Shown here piece by piece: positions 25,884 through 34,430 of a stretch of DNA of 64,000 bases. Both the position numbers and the translations under genes were made by a program. The notes under the pieces are model-generated. The model did no database searches, was not told where the DNA came from, and was given only the letters and a program-made list of their open reading frames with translations. The stretch's first letter is position 1. Every line of letters starts with the position of its first letter. Origin of the DNA: MRBY01 sp943371005 (GTDB lineage: Bacteria > Cyanobacteriota > Cyanobacteriia > Cyanobacteriales > MRBY01); contig CALRTB020000003.1 of NCBI GenBank assembly GCA_943371005.1, positions 1-64,000 of the forward strand, in the 5' to 3' direction.

Positions 25884-27218
25884 GTGGCAACCCGCGTCAT
25901 AATCGTGCGTCACGGACAAAGTAGCTATAACGCCCTCAAAATGATCCAGGGCCGTTGTGATGAATCAGTACTCACCGATAAAGGTTGTACCGACGCCGCC
26001 ACCGTAGGCCAAACCCTCCAGGGCATTAACTTTGCCGCAATCTACTGCAGCCCTCTCCAACGGGCCCAGAAAACCGCCGAAATCATTCACCAGCACCTCG
26101 ACAACGCCCCCGCCCCTATCACCAGTGAGGGCCTTTTAGAGATCAATTTACCCCAGTGGGAAAAACTCCTCAAAAGTGACGTCAAAGAACAATATCCAGA
26201 AGCCTATCGCCTCTGGCACGAAAATCCCGCTGAATTTGTGATGACCCACGCCGATGGGAGCGAGCATTCCCCCGTCAAAGATCTCTACGACCAAGCCCGA
26301 CAATTTTGGCAGGAAATCCTCGCAAAACACCAAGGGGAAACTATCTTAATCGTCGCCCACAATGGCATCAACCGCTGTTTATTGATGAGTGCGGCGGGCA
26401 TCCCCCCTAGTAAATACCAGAGTATTCAGCAATCCAACTGCTGCATCAATGTGCTGAACTTTGTCGGCCAATTAGGAGACATTGTTCAATTCGAATCAAT
26501 TAACCAAACGGCCCACCTTGGCCTACCCCTCCCCACCTATCGTCCTGGCCACAAAGGCCTCCGTTTACTGTTGGTGCGCCACGGGGAAACTAACTGGAAT
26601 AAAGAAGGGCGTTTCCAAGGGACGATGGATATTCCGTTGAATGAGAATGGTCAAGCCCAAGCCGCCAAGGCCCGTGAGTTTCTCAAGGATGTAACCCTGC
26701 ACTTTGGCATGACGAGCCCCATGAGCCGGCCCAAGGAAACCGCTGAAATTATTCTGCAAGCCCATCCTGGAGTAGTGTTGGGCACCCATCCTAAATTAGA
26801 GGAAATCGGCCATGGTCTCTGGGAAGGCAAGCTAGAGGCGGACATTGAAGCCGGTTTCCCCGGAATGCTGGCCCAGTGGAAAACTAAGCCAGAAACCGTC
26901 CAGATGCCAGAGGGGGAAAATCTCCAACAGGTGTGGGACCGGGCTAACGAAGCCTGGGATGAGATTGTGGCGCAGTATAGCCAAACCCCAAATCAAGTGG
27001 GGTTAGTTGTCGCCCATGATGCCATTAATAAGGTGATTCTCTGTCGCTTGATGGGGCTACAACCCCAGGATATTTGGGCGGTGAAACAGGGTAACTGCGC
27101 AGTGACAGTGATCGACTACCTCCAGGGGACAGACAGTGAACCTGTGCTCCAGGCGTTAAATATTACGTCACACCTCGGCTTTGGGGTGATTGATCAGACG
27201 GCAGCCGGGGCCTTGTAA
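25884..27218 (+). CDS. Tandem histidine phosphatase (phosphoglycerate mutase-like)
   Basis: A 444-residue protein with two histidine phosphatase domains, each with an RHG motif: VRHGQSSYN near residue 8 and VRHGETNWN near 225. Each also has the second catalytic His (IVAHNGINR, VVAHDAINK). Both halves thus look catalytically intact. I chose the GTG at 25884 because a strong GGAGG at 25871-25875 sits 8 bases before it and the product then begins MATRVIIVRHGQS. An in-frame ATG 15 bases upstream overlaps that site. Cyanobacterial two-domain relatives include a metal-independent phosphoserine phosphatase. Phosphoglycerate mutase or another sugar-phosphate phosphatase role is also possible. Confidence 0.88.
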   Translation: MATRVIIVRHGQSSYNALKMIQGRCDESVLTDKGCTDAATVGQTLQGINFAAIYCSPLQRAQKTAEIIHQHLDNAPAPITSEGLLEINLPQWEKLLKSDVKEQYPEAYRLWHENPAEFVMTHADGSEHSPVKDLYDQARQFWQEILAKHQGETILIVAHNGINRCLLMSAAGIPPSKYQSIQQSNCCINVLNFVGQLGDIVQFESINQTAHLGLPLPTYRPGHKGLRLLLVRHGETNWNKEGRFQGTMDIPLNENGQAQAAKAREFLKDVTLHFGMTSPMSRPKETAEIILQAHPGVVLGTHPKLEEIGHGLWEGKLEADIEAGFPGMLAQWKTKPETVQMPEGENLQQVWDRANEAWDEIVAQYSQTPNQVGLVVAHDAINKVILCRLMGLQPQDIWAVKQGNCAVTVIDYLQGTDSEPVLQALNITSHLGFGVIDQTAAGAL

Positions 27219-27252
27219 GCTTCGGAAAAAATGAGGGGCGATCGCCATCCCC

Positions 27253-27258
27253 TATAAT
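27253..27258 (+). promoter_or_regulatory. Possible -10 element for fabD
   Basis: A perfect TATAAT lies 44 bases before the fabD start. No convincing -35 element was found at normal spacing, so this is a weak call. Confidence 0.3.
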
Positions 27259-27301
27259 CAAGTCTGAAAAATTTTTGTAGCAACAATAACGAGCGTGTGT
27301 A

Positions 27302-28180
27302 ATGGGTAAAATTGCGTGGGTCTTTCCGGGCCAAGGATCTCAAACGGTGGGCATGGGCGTCGATCTCGCCGAACACCCCGTCGCTAAAGCAAGATTTGCC
27401 GAGGCGGAGGCAATCCTCGGTTGGTCGATTTTGGAAAAATGCCAGGGGGATGAAGCGACCCTCTCCCGCACCCTTTACACCCAACCCTGTCTCTATGTGC
27501 TGGAAGCAATCCTCTGCGATCGCTACCGGGAAAAGGTGCCTCAAGTGGACTTTGTGGCGGGCCATAGCCTTGGTGAATATTCCGCCCTCTATGCGGCTGG
27601 AGTCTATGATTTCGCCGCTGGTTTGCAATTAGTCCAAAAGCGCGCCCAACTGATGGATCAAGCTTCTGGGGGGAAAATGGCGGCCCTGATGAAATTTGAC
27701 CGCACCGAGTTAATGGAAAAAATTGCGGCGACCGAAGGAGTTACCCTCGCCAACGACAACAGCGAACAGCAGGTGGTCATCTCTGGTACCCCAGAAGCCG
27801 TTGATGCGATTATGAATGGCGTCAAAACCAAACGGGCGATCGCCCTGAATGTTTCCGGCGCGTTCCATTCTCCGTTTATGGCCGAAGCCGCCGCTCAGTT
27901 CGAAGCGATTCTTGATGCCGTTGCCTTTGCCGAGGCCCAGGTGCCCGTCCTGTCTAACGTCGACCCCCAACCGGAAACTCAAGCAGCCGCCCTCAAAGAG
28001 CGCCTCAAAGCCCAGATGACGGGTTCTGTCCGTTGGCTCGAAATCATGCAGCAGTTGAGCGCCCTAGAAGTCTCAGAGGCTGTAGAAATTGGCCCCGGTA
28101 AAGTGTTGACGGGCTTGATTAAACGCACCTGCAAGGATATGACCACGGCCAATATTGATACCCTCGCCAGTATTGGCTAG
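27302..28180 (+). CDS. fabD: Malonyl-CoA:ACP transacylase
   Basis: A 292-residue FabD. It loads malonyl groups onto acyl carrier protein for fatty acid synthesis. The N-terminal FPGQGSQTVGMG oxyanion-hole motif, the nucleophile Ser in GHSLGEYSAL (about 92) and the catalytic His in SGAFHSPFM are present. The family-typical ISGTPEAVD and the C-terminal EIGPGKVLTGLI are also present. The length is normal. fabH and fabG are not adjacent. It is followed 38 bases later by the transaldolase-like gene, so both may share a message. Confidence 0.96.
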   Translation: MGKIAWVFPGQGSQTVGMGVDLAEHPVAKARFAEAEAILGWSILEKCQGDEATLSRTLYTQPCLYVLEAILCDRYREKVPQVDFVAGHSLGEYSALYAAGVYDFAAGLQLVQKRAQLMDQASGGKMAALMKFDRTELMEKIAATEGVTLANDNSEQQVVISGTPEAVDAIMNGVKTKRAIALNVSGAFHSPFMAEAAAQFEAILDAVAFAEAQVPVLSNVDPQPETQAAALKERLKAQMTGSVRWLEIMQQLSALEVSEAVEIGPGKVLTGLIKRTCKDMTTANIDTLASIG

Positions 28181-28218
28181 GCTCAAGGCATACCAAACCA
28201 CTGCGCCAAAAGGGAACC

Positions 28219-28851
28219 ATGATTTATTTAGATTCGGCGATCGCCACCGAAGCCACCGAGGCCATGGCCTGGGGTTGGGTTAAAGGCATTACGACCAATC
28301 CCACCCTCCTGGCCAAAAGTGATGCGCCCCCGGAAGTGACCCTAAAAACCCTGGCAGCCATCACCCCCGGAGAACTGTATTATCAGTTAGTCAGTGAAGA
28401 CTGTGAGGGCATGATCCGCGAGGCCCACCGGGCGCGGGAAATCATTGGCGATAAACTTGTGCTCAAAATTCCCGCTACCCTCAACGGCTTTCAAGCTTTG
28501 CCCAGACTCGCCCCAGAAATTAGCTGCTCTGTCACCGCCATCTATCAACCGACCCAGGCGTTAATTGCGGCAGAAGGTGGCGCCAAATATGCGATCGCCT
28601 ATGTGAACCGTGCCACGAACCTCCAGGGTGATGGTGGTGCCCTCCTCCGCTCTATGAAAGCCCTGTTACAAGGGAGTGACACCACGATCCTGGCCGCGAG
28701 CCTCAAATCCGCTGCTGAAATTACCTACGCTATGGTCTCTGGGGCAGACCACATTACCGTCCCCTTTGCCCTGCTGAAAACCTTGACCACACACCCCCTA
28801 TCGGAAGAAACCAAAGCCGAATTTAATCGCTTAGGGTGCGGTTTACGCTAA
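28219..28851 (+). CDS. Small transaldolase / fructose-6-phosphate aldolase-like
   Basis: A 210-residue TIM-barrel aldolase of the short transaldolase (TalC/FSA) family. The Schiff-base Lys is K83 in VLKIPATLNG. Other family blocks are YLDSAIATEA, GWVKGITTNPTLL, CSVTAIYQPTQAL and GADHITVPFALL. It could interconvert sedoheptulose-7-phosphate and glyceraldehyde-3-phosphate with erythrose-4-phosphate and fructose-6-phosphate, or act as a fructose-6-phosphate aldolase; sequence alone does not separate these. It lies just downstream of fabD. Confidence 0.88.
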   Translation: MIYLDSAIATEATEAMAWGWVKGITTNPTLLAKSDAPPEVTLKTLAAITPGELYYQLVSEDCEGMIREAHRAREIIGDKLVLKIPATLNGFQALPRLAPEISCSVTAIYQPTQALIAAEGGAKYAIAYVNRATNLQGDGGALLRSMKALLQGSDTTILAASLKSAAEITYAMVSGADHITVPFALLKTLTTHPLSEETKAEFNRLGCGLR

Positions 28852-28920
28852 ACAGATTTCAGAAAAGGTTGTCTATACTGAGAAAAGACTTTACAAAACT
28901 TCATCATAAGCGTTCCCTTG

Positions 28921-30345
28921 ATGACCTTTCTCGACAATCTCAAAAAACCAACCCTCTTCGGCCATGCTGTCACCCCAGAGTTATTTGCCCTGCTGACGGT
29001 ATATTTCGTCCAGGGGATTCTCAATCTCTCGCGGCTTGCGGTGAGCTTTTTCCTCAAAGATGACCTCGGCCTGACCCCAGCAGAAGTGGCTGCCCTCACG
29101 GGACTCGCAGCGTTTCCCTGGGTCGTAAAGCCCCTCTTCGGCTTTTTGTCGGATGGCTTTCCGATCTTTGGTTATCGACGTCGCTCCTACCTCATTTTGG
29201 CGGGCTTGCTCGGTTGTGGCGCTTGGGCGGCAATGGCGACCATTGTTCAAGCGCCTTGGTTGGCTGCGACGATGATTGTCTTGAGTTCTATCTCTGTGGC
29301 GATTAGTGATGTGATTGTCGATTCGGTAGTTGTCGAACGTGCCCGGGCTGAATCTTTAGATAAGGTGGGATCGCTCCAATCCTTAACCTGGGCTGTGGCG
29401 GCGGTAGGGAGTTTGACAACGGCCTATCTGAGCGGTTGGTTACTAGAGCAATTTAGTACCCGGGTTGTGTTTGGGATTACGGCCATCTTCCCACTGTTGG
29501 TATCGGCGATCGCCTTGTTAATTATTGAGCAACCCCGTGAAGCCATATCCCTCAAAGCCACTACAGATAATATTGGCAACCAGATGAAAACCCTTTGGGG
29601 AGCAGTGCGGCAGAAAAAAATTCTGTTGCCCACGGCTTTTGTTTTCCTCTGGCAAGCAACCCCCAGCGCAGACTCTGCCTTTTTCTTTTTTGTCACCAAC
29701 GAGCTAGACTTTAACCCCGAATTTTTAGGGCGGGTGCGCTTAGTCACTAGCTTTGCGGCCCTGGCGGGCATCGCCATCTACCAAAAGTATCTCAAGCAAG
29801 TTTCGTTCCGGAAAATGTTAGGTTGGAGTACTGTCATTTCCGCCGTGCTTGGTTTTACTACCCTCATTCTCGTGACCCACGCCAACCGTGCCCTAGGTAT
29901 TGACGATCGCTGGTTTAGCTTGGGGGACAACTTGATTTTGACCGTCACCGGCGAGATTGCCTTGATGCCCATTCTGGTGCTATCGGCGCGCCTTTGTCCG
30001 CCCGGTGTCGAGGCGACCATGTTTGCCCTGTTGATGTCGAGTTGGAACCTGGCAGGTTTGCTCTCCCATGAGTTGGGTGCCCTCTTAACCCAATGGCTCG
30101 GGGTGACAGAGACCAATTTTGACCGGCTTTGGCTTTTGGTGACCATCACGAACCTGACGACCCTATTACCCCTGGTCTTCTTGAAATGGCTCCCGGCAGG
30201 CGATCCCCAGGCTGATCTGGAAGATCACACAACGCCCCCTGTGGAACTTTATGAACATCATGCGGCGATTTCGGGAACAGAATCGGCCCTTTTCCCGACG
30301 GTAGAACCGAATTTGGTGGGTTCCCAGCCAGAAAAACAATCTTAA
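28921..30345 (+). CDS. Folate/biopterin transporter (FBT/BT1 family)
   Basis: A 474-residue major-facilitator protein with about twelve membrane helices. The stretches YFVQGILNLSRLAVSFFLKD, FPWVVKPLFGFLSDG and FGYRRRSYL are typical of the FBT/BT1 family, whose cyanobacterial and plant members carry folates. The long Pro/Glu-rich C-terminal tail (about 435-474) is probably cytoplasmic. The ATG at 28921 follows an in-frame TTG and is the likely start. It is monocistronic or a distal partner of the transaldolase gene 70 bases upstream. Confidence 0.9.
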   Translation: MTFLDNLKKPTLFGHAVTPELFALLTVYFVQGILNLSRLAVSFFLKDDLGLTPAEVAALTGLAAFPWVVKPLFGFLSDGFPIFGYRRRSYLILAGLLGCGAWAAMATIVQAPWLAATMIVLSSISVAISDVIVDSVVVERARAESLDKVGSLQSLTWAVAAVGSLTTAYLSGWLLEQFSTRVVFGITAIFPLLVSAIALLIIEQPREAISLKATTDNIGNQMKTLWGAVRQKKILLPTAFVFLWQATPSADSAFFFFVTNELDFNPEFLGRVRLVTSFAALAGIAIYQKYLKQVSFRKMLGWSTVISAVLGFTTLILVTHANRALGIDDRWFSLGDNLILTVTGEIALMPILVLSARLCPPGVEATMFALLMSSWNLAGLLSHELGALLTQWLGVTETNFDRLWLLVTITNLTTLLPLVFLKWLPAGDPQADLEDHTTPPVELYEHHAAISGTESALFPTVEPNLVGSQPEKQS

Positions 30346-30488
30346 AAAATGTCGTGCCAACAGTGGTGCGAGTCAAAAATCTGTGAAACAAAAGTGCGCA
30401 GACTAAAGACTAGACTTACAATGGTTTGTCAACATGATCTTTTTTGTCTGGGACATCCCCTTACCATGGATTTTAGGCTTTGATGTAA

Positions 30489-31148
30489 ATGCTTAACCTA
30501 CAGTTTTATCTTCGTCGCGCTCGCCGCTGGATTAAACCAATCCTGCTGGGGGCTGTGACCTTAGCCCTTGTGTTGGGGTTTAATCTCCTACCTCAGCCCC
30601 AATCAACGCCCCTGGCGATCGCCCAGGCCCAAACCCGCATTAGTGTCAACAACAGTTGGCGTCAGGCTTCTTTTCCCGTCGAAAATTTCCAAAGCTACAC
30701 CTCCGGGTTTGGCTATCGCATTTCGCCCACCAGTGGCCAACGCCAATTTCACCAGGGCTTAGACATTGCTGCCCCCCTCGGTAGCTACATTCGTAACTGG
30801 TGGAGTGGTAAGGTTGTGGGCCTCTCAGATAACACCGCCTGCGGCACAATGATCCAAATCAAATCCGGTGATTGGGAACACATCTACTGTCACCTCAGTG
30901 GCTATGTTTCTTCATCTGGTCAAGGGACTTTCCTCATGGATCGCAACGGTGGCATTCAGCTTTGGCTTGGTCAGGAAGTGAGCGCGGGCACCCGTATTGG
31001 TCGCGTTGGCATGACCGGACGCACCACTGGTCCCCACCTCCACTGGGGCTTGAAATATTCTGGGAATTATGTCGATCCGGCCCTTGTACTCCAGGCCATG
31101 TATAACCAGCCCACGGCGTCCCTGGATGATTTGGTACAGCCCACGTAG
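30489..31148 (+). CDS. M23 family peptidoglycan endopeptidase-like protein
   Basis: A 219-residue exported protein. A basic N-terminus (RRARRW) and hydrophobic segment (about 18-35) form a signal peptide or anchor ending near AIAQA. The LytM/M23 domain fills residues 70-200 with zinc-ligand motifs FHQGLDI (first His and Asp) and GPHLHWG (H-x-H). All LytM metal ligands appear present, so it may be an active cell-wall hydrolase. It stands alone; no NlpD or EnvC partner domain is fused. It converges on the Ap4A phosphorylase gene with a 13-base gap. Confidence 0.92.
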   Translation: MLNLQFYLRRARRWIKPILLGAVTLALVLGFNLLPQPQSTPLAIAQAQTRISVNNSWRQASFPVENFQSYTSGFGYRISPTSGQRQFHQGLDIAAPLGSYIRNWWSGKVVGLSDNTACGTMIQIKSGDWEHIYCHLSGYVSSSGQGTFLMDRNGGIQLWLGQEVSAGTRIGRVGMTGRTTGPHLHWGLKYSGNYVDPALVLQAMYNQPTASLDDLVQPT

Positions 31149-31161
31149 CCAAGTTTTTTGT

Positions 31162-32049
31162 TTACTCAAATTGGGCGATCGCCCTTTGGGATAAATCCCC
31201 CCGTGCAGCCACCGAGGCTAATAATTGCAGGGGGGTTAATTTTTTTAGCAAACTCAACTGCACTTGATTACGTACCAATAAAGCCCCTGCAAAACCCAGG
31301 GAATTCACCGGAATTTTTTCATACTGATCCTGGGCCCGTTGTACCAGCAACATCCAACGGCGGGTAACGAGGAGATTGTAAGCTTGGGTTTGCCAACCGG
31401 GGTTGAGCGGCCCGTCAATGAAGCGGAGAAAACGCAGCAGAGCAAGATAGCAATCGAACAAAATTTTGCCGTCATAATCCTGGGGCAGCGGCACAATGCC
31501 ATGCACGAAAGGAAAAAGGGAAATCTGCTGGGGCTGCATATCTTCCTTGAGGTGGGACAGCACCTGGTCGATGGGTACCGCAAAGGTCTCCCCATTGCTC
31601 TGGAAGGGGATCAATTGCAGGTGTTTGTGGGGTTGACTTGCCCCGGCGATCGCCCCGGCATTATAAAAAGCCAGCCCATCGAGACGTTGGAGACAATGGG
31701 CCAGGGCAGTAAAATCCGCCTCCATTAACCAGGTTTCCTGGGGCTGAAACTCCCGGGTGATGATCAAAATGTGGTGATCAACGACGTTAAATTTATTCAG
31801 CAGACAGACATGGTGGGGCGTCAGATCACAAACAAATAAATCCTGTTCGTAGGGCAAAAAAGGATTAACTTTCGCTTTTTCTTGCTTCGCTTGGTAATTT
31901 TCCTTGCGGTCGAGTTGCTCTAAAATGCGCACCACAAAAGGAATTCCATGGTCAACAATCACTTCCTGGGCCGTGGTTAGGGAGTGAAGCGCCCCCACCT
32001 GTTTGGCATGGCGCGTGGTGTGTTGAATTTTGGTCAGCAGTTCATTCAT
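31162..32049 (-). CDS. Ap4A phosphorylase (ATP adenylyltransferase)
   Basis: A 295-residue protein of the Apa1/Apa2 type. It splits diadenosine tetraphosphate with phosphate to ATP and ADP. The HIT-superfamily signature is ASQPHKHLQLIPF, with the H-x-H-x-Q triad that forms the nucleotidyl intermediate. An upstream LLNKFNVVDHHILIITREF block and a C-terminal helical region (GFAGALLVRN) complete the family pattern. The ATG at 32049 opens MNELLTKIQ; an upstream in-frame ATG 8 codons earlier is less likely. It lies 42 bases downstream of the UgpC-type ATPase on the same strand and may be co-transcribed. Confidence 0.9.
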   Translation of the reverse strand: MNELLTKIQHTTRHAKQVGALHSLTTAQEVIVDHGIPFVVRILEQLDRKENYQAKQEKAKVNPFLPYEQDLFVCDLTPHHVCLLNKFNVVDHHILIITREFQPQETWLMEADFTALAHCLQRLDGLAFYNAGAIAGASQPHKHLQLIPFQSNGETFAVPIDQVLSHLKEDMQPQQISLFPFVHGIVPLPQDYDGKILFDCYLALLRFLRFIDGPLNPGWQTQAYNLLVTRRWMLLVQRAQDQYEKIPVNSLGFAGALLVRNQVQLSLLKKLTPLQLLASVAARGDLSQRAIAQFE

Positions 32050-32091
32050 ACAGTGCTGGGGCGATCGCCACACGACTCAACATCCCAAAGT

Positions 32092-33318
32092 TTAACGGAT
32101 CAGTTGTTCCGCTTCACCCTTGGGGTGGGGTTGGCCGAGGCTAAATTCCGTCTCTGGATCAAAAAAGTGCAGTTGTTCTAGATCAAAGGCCAACCAAACT
32201 TTTTCCTGGGGCAGAACCTTAGCCTTGGGGGGAATGCGCACCTTGAGATTCAACAGCGGCAAGTCAACGGGGTGGGCCGAGAGAAAGGTTTCATTGCCAA
32301 GGGCTTCGACAAGATCGATGGCCACTTCAAGGTTTTGGGGGGCGGCGGTGCTGAGGCTGAGGTGTTCGGGCCGGATGCCGAGGAGGAGCGATCGCCCCTG
32401 GTAGGGCTGAAGTAAGGGCCGCCAAGCTTCTGGGATAGGAAAGCGAAATTGGGGATGTTCAATGACCCCTTCAGTGGTCACCTGCACGGGCAGAAAGTTC
32501 ATCGGTGGAGAGCCAATAAATTCCGCCACAAAGCGATTCACCGGGCGATTGTAGACCTCAAGGGGCGGGGCCACCTGGAGAATTTCCCCTTGGTGCATCA
32601 CTGCAATGCGATCGCCCATGGTCATTGCTTCCGTTTGATCGTGGGTAACGTAAATCGTTGTGATCCCCAGTTGACGTTGGAGTTGGACGATCTGGGCACG
32701 GGTTTCACTGCGGAGGGCTGCATCCAAATTAGAGAGGGGTTCGTCCATGAGAAAAACCTGGGGATTACGGGCGATCGCCCGCCCCAGAGCGACCCGTTGT
32801 TTTTGGCCGCCGGACAATTGTTTCGGGAGCCGCGTCAGAAGATGATCAATTTGCAGCAGTTGGGCGACCTGCTGTACCTTTTGACGAATTTGTAATTCGG
32901 CAGTCGGTTGATAACGCAGGGATTTCGGGAGTGGTCTGGTGACGCCCCGCCAGGTATTTTGCAGCCAATGGCTTTTGGTTTCTGCTGTAGGCATCCGCCG
33001 CAACCCAAAAGCAATGTTGTCATAGACATTCAGGTGGGGATACAGGGCGTAATTTTGGAACACCATGGCAATGTCACGCTGTTTAGACGGGAGATCATTA
33101 ACCGGGCGATCTCCAATGGCAATTTGCCCTGTTGTCACCGTTTCGAGGCCAGCAATGAGGCGCAGTAACGTGCTTTTGCCGCACCCAGAGGCTCCCACCA
33201 GTACCATAAATTCACCGGCTTGGATCTGGAGATTAATCCCCCGCAAGACGGCGGTCATTTTTCCGGTGGAGCGATCCGCAAAGGATTTGTGAATATCGTT
33301 GAGTAGAACCTGGGCCAC
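32092..33318 (-). CDS. Sugar ABC transporter ATPase, UgpC/MalK type
   Basis: A 408-residue ABC ATPase. Walker A is GASGCGKST, the Q-loop FQNYALYPHL, the signature LSGGQKQRVALG, Walker B VFLMDEPLSNLD and the switch His THDQ. A C-terminal TOBE/MalK-like regulatory domain (about 290-390) contains LLGIRPEHLSL. An unusual loop of some 30 residues (about 110-140, basic and Trp-rich) separates the Q-loop from the helical domain. Such orphan ATPases energise several CUT1 sugar transporters in cyanobacteria, such as the glucosylglycerol/trehalose system; no permease or binding protein is nearby. Confidence 0.92.
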   Translation of the reverse strand: MAQVLLNDIHKSFADRSTGKMTAVLRGINLQIQAGEFMVLVGASGCGKSTLLRLIAGLETVTTGQIAIGDRPVNDLPSKQRDIAMVFQNYALYPHLNVYDNIAFGLRRMPTAETKSHWLQNTWRGVTRPLPKSLRYQPTAELQIRQKVQQVAQLLQIDHLLTRLPKQLSGGQKQRVALGRAIARNPQVFLMDEPLSNLDAALRSETRAQIVQLQRQLGITTIYVTHDQTEAMTMGDRIAVMHQGEILQVAPPLEVYNRPVNRFVAEFIGSPPMNFLPVQVTTEGVIEHPQFRFPIPEAWRPLLQPYQGRSLLLGIRPEHLSLSTAAPQNLEVAIDLVEALGNETFLSAHPVDLPLLNLKVRIPPKAKVLPQEKVWLAFDLEQLHFFDPETEFSLGQPHPKGEAEQLIR

Positions 33319-33377
33319 GGCAATGTTTTCCCATCAACAGAGAAGCAAGTGATGCTTATGGTATCGCACCCTTGTCC

Positions 33378-34259
33378 CTAGGGTTCCATCTCCGGTTGAA
33401 ATGCCCGGCGGTCGAGTTCTGTGAAGAAAGCTTGGACGGTTGGCGTATCAAAAACAGCTTGAGTGGCCTGGATCAATTTTTTGCCCCAGAGGTTTTCCAC
33501 GAGGAAATCAATTTCGCCATAGCGACCATCGAGATCCAGGGCACTGCGGGTCAGTTCTAAGCCCTTCGCGCGATCGCCTTTGGTGTAGGTAGCCACGGCA
33601 ACGGCGAGTTGGGGTTCTGCGGCGGTGGGGTCGAGGGCGATCGCCTTTTGCCAACTGTCAATGGCAGCATCAACTTTGCCCTGTTCGTACTGGATTAAGC
33701 CAATATTATTAATGCCTGGCCAAAAGGTCGCATCGAGGGCAACGGCTTGGTTGTAGGTGGCGATCGCCGCGTCGTATTGCTTGAGCTTGTATTGGGTATT
33801 GCCAAGATCAAAAAGGGTTTCAATGGAATTATCGCCAAGCTGAGTGGCCATTTTCAGAGACCGGAGCGCCCCTTCGTAGTCTCCCTGCTGGAAATAGGCC
33901 GAGCCTAAAATACTATGGACGCCACTTTCGCGGGGGTTGAGTCGTTTTGCGGTGGTGAGGGCTTGAATTCCGGCATCAAGTTCCTGCTCTTGTACTAAAA
34001 GAGTGCCAAGGATATACCAGGCTTCAAAACGTTCCGGTACCAGTTGGGTGGCGAGTTTTGCCCGGGGAATCGCCCATTCATACTGTTGGAAACGGGAAAG
34101 CTGAATGGCATCTTCAATAAGCATGAGCCCCTGTTGTTCCATCTGGGCCTGGTCAAAATCCCGCCTTAGGGGAAGTACCGCCTGCGATCGCACAGGACTT
34201 CCGATCCACAACACACTAACACAGGCTCCAAGGGCAACTAACCAACGATGTTTAGGCAC
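33378..34259 (-). CDS. Exported tetratricopeptide-repeat protein
   Basis: A 293-residue protein. A signal peptide spans residues 1-26 (MPKHRWLVALGACVSVLW, then VRSQA). About five TPR units follow from residue 45 to 220 (EAWYILGTLLVQEQELDAG, TLFDLGNTQYKLKQYDAAI and so on). The C-terminal 60 residues are not repeat-like and end in an acidic tail. No enzyme motif. Relatives are common in cyanobacteria and are not assigned; a thylakoid or periplasmic assembly role is a guess. It is divergent from the RND adaptor gene. Confidence 0.87.
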   Translation of the reverse strand: MPKHRWLVALGACVSVLWIGSPVRSQAVLPLRRDFDQAQMEQQGLMLIEDAIQLSRFQQYEWAIPRAKLATQLVPERFEAWYILGTLLVQEQELDAGIQALTTAKRLNPRESGVHSILGSAYFQQGDYEGALRSLKMATQLGDNSIETLFDLGNTQYKLKQYDAAIATYNQAVALDATFWPGINNIGLIQYEQGKVDAAIDSWQKAIALDPTAAEPQLAVAVATYTKGDRAKGLELTRSALDLDGRYGEIDFLVENLWGKKLIQATQAVFDTPTVQAFFTELDRRAFQPEMEP

Positions 34260-34430
34260 GGTTCAACTCTTCACGAAACAACGATACTTAAAACCAAGTC
34301 TAGCGACTTTCCCCCGCAATTGACGTAAAACCATTGTAAAAAGATTCCCTACTAGGGACTATTTCAATTTTTAGGGATTACAGTAGACTACGGATTAGTC
34401 CTGTTTACTCAACCCCCCGCAAAAATTCCT

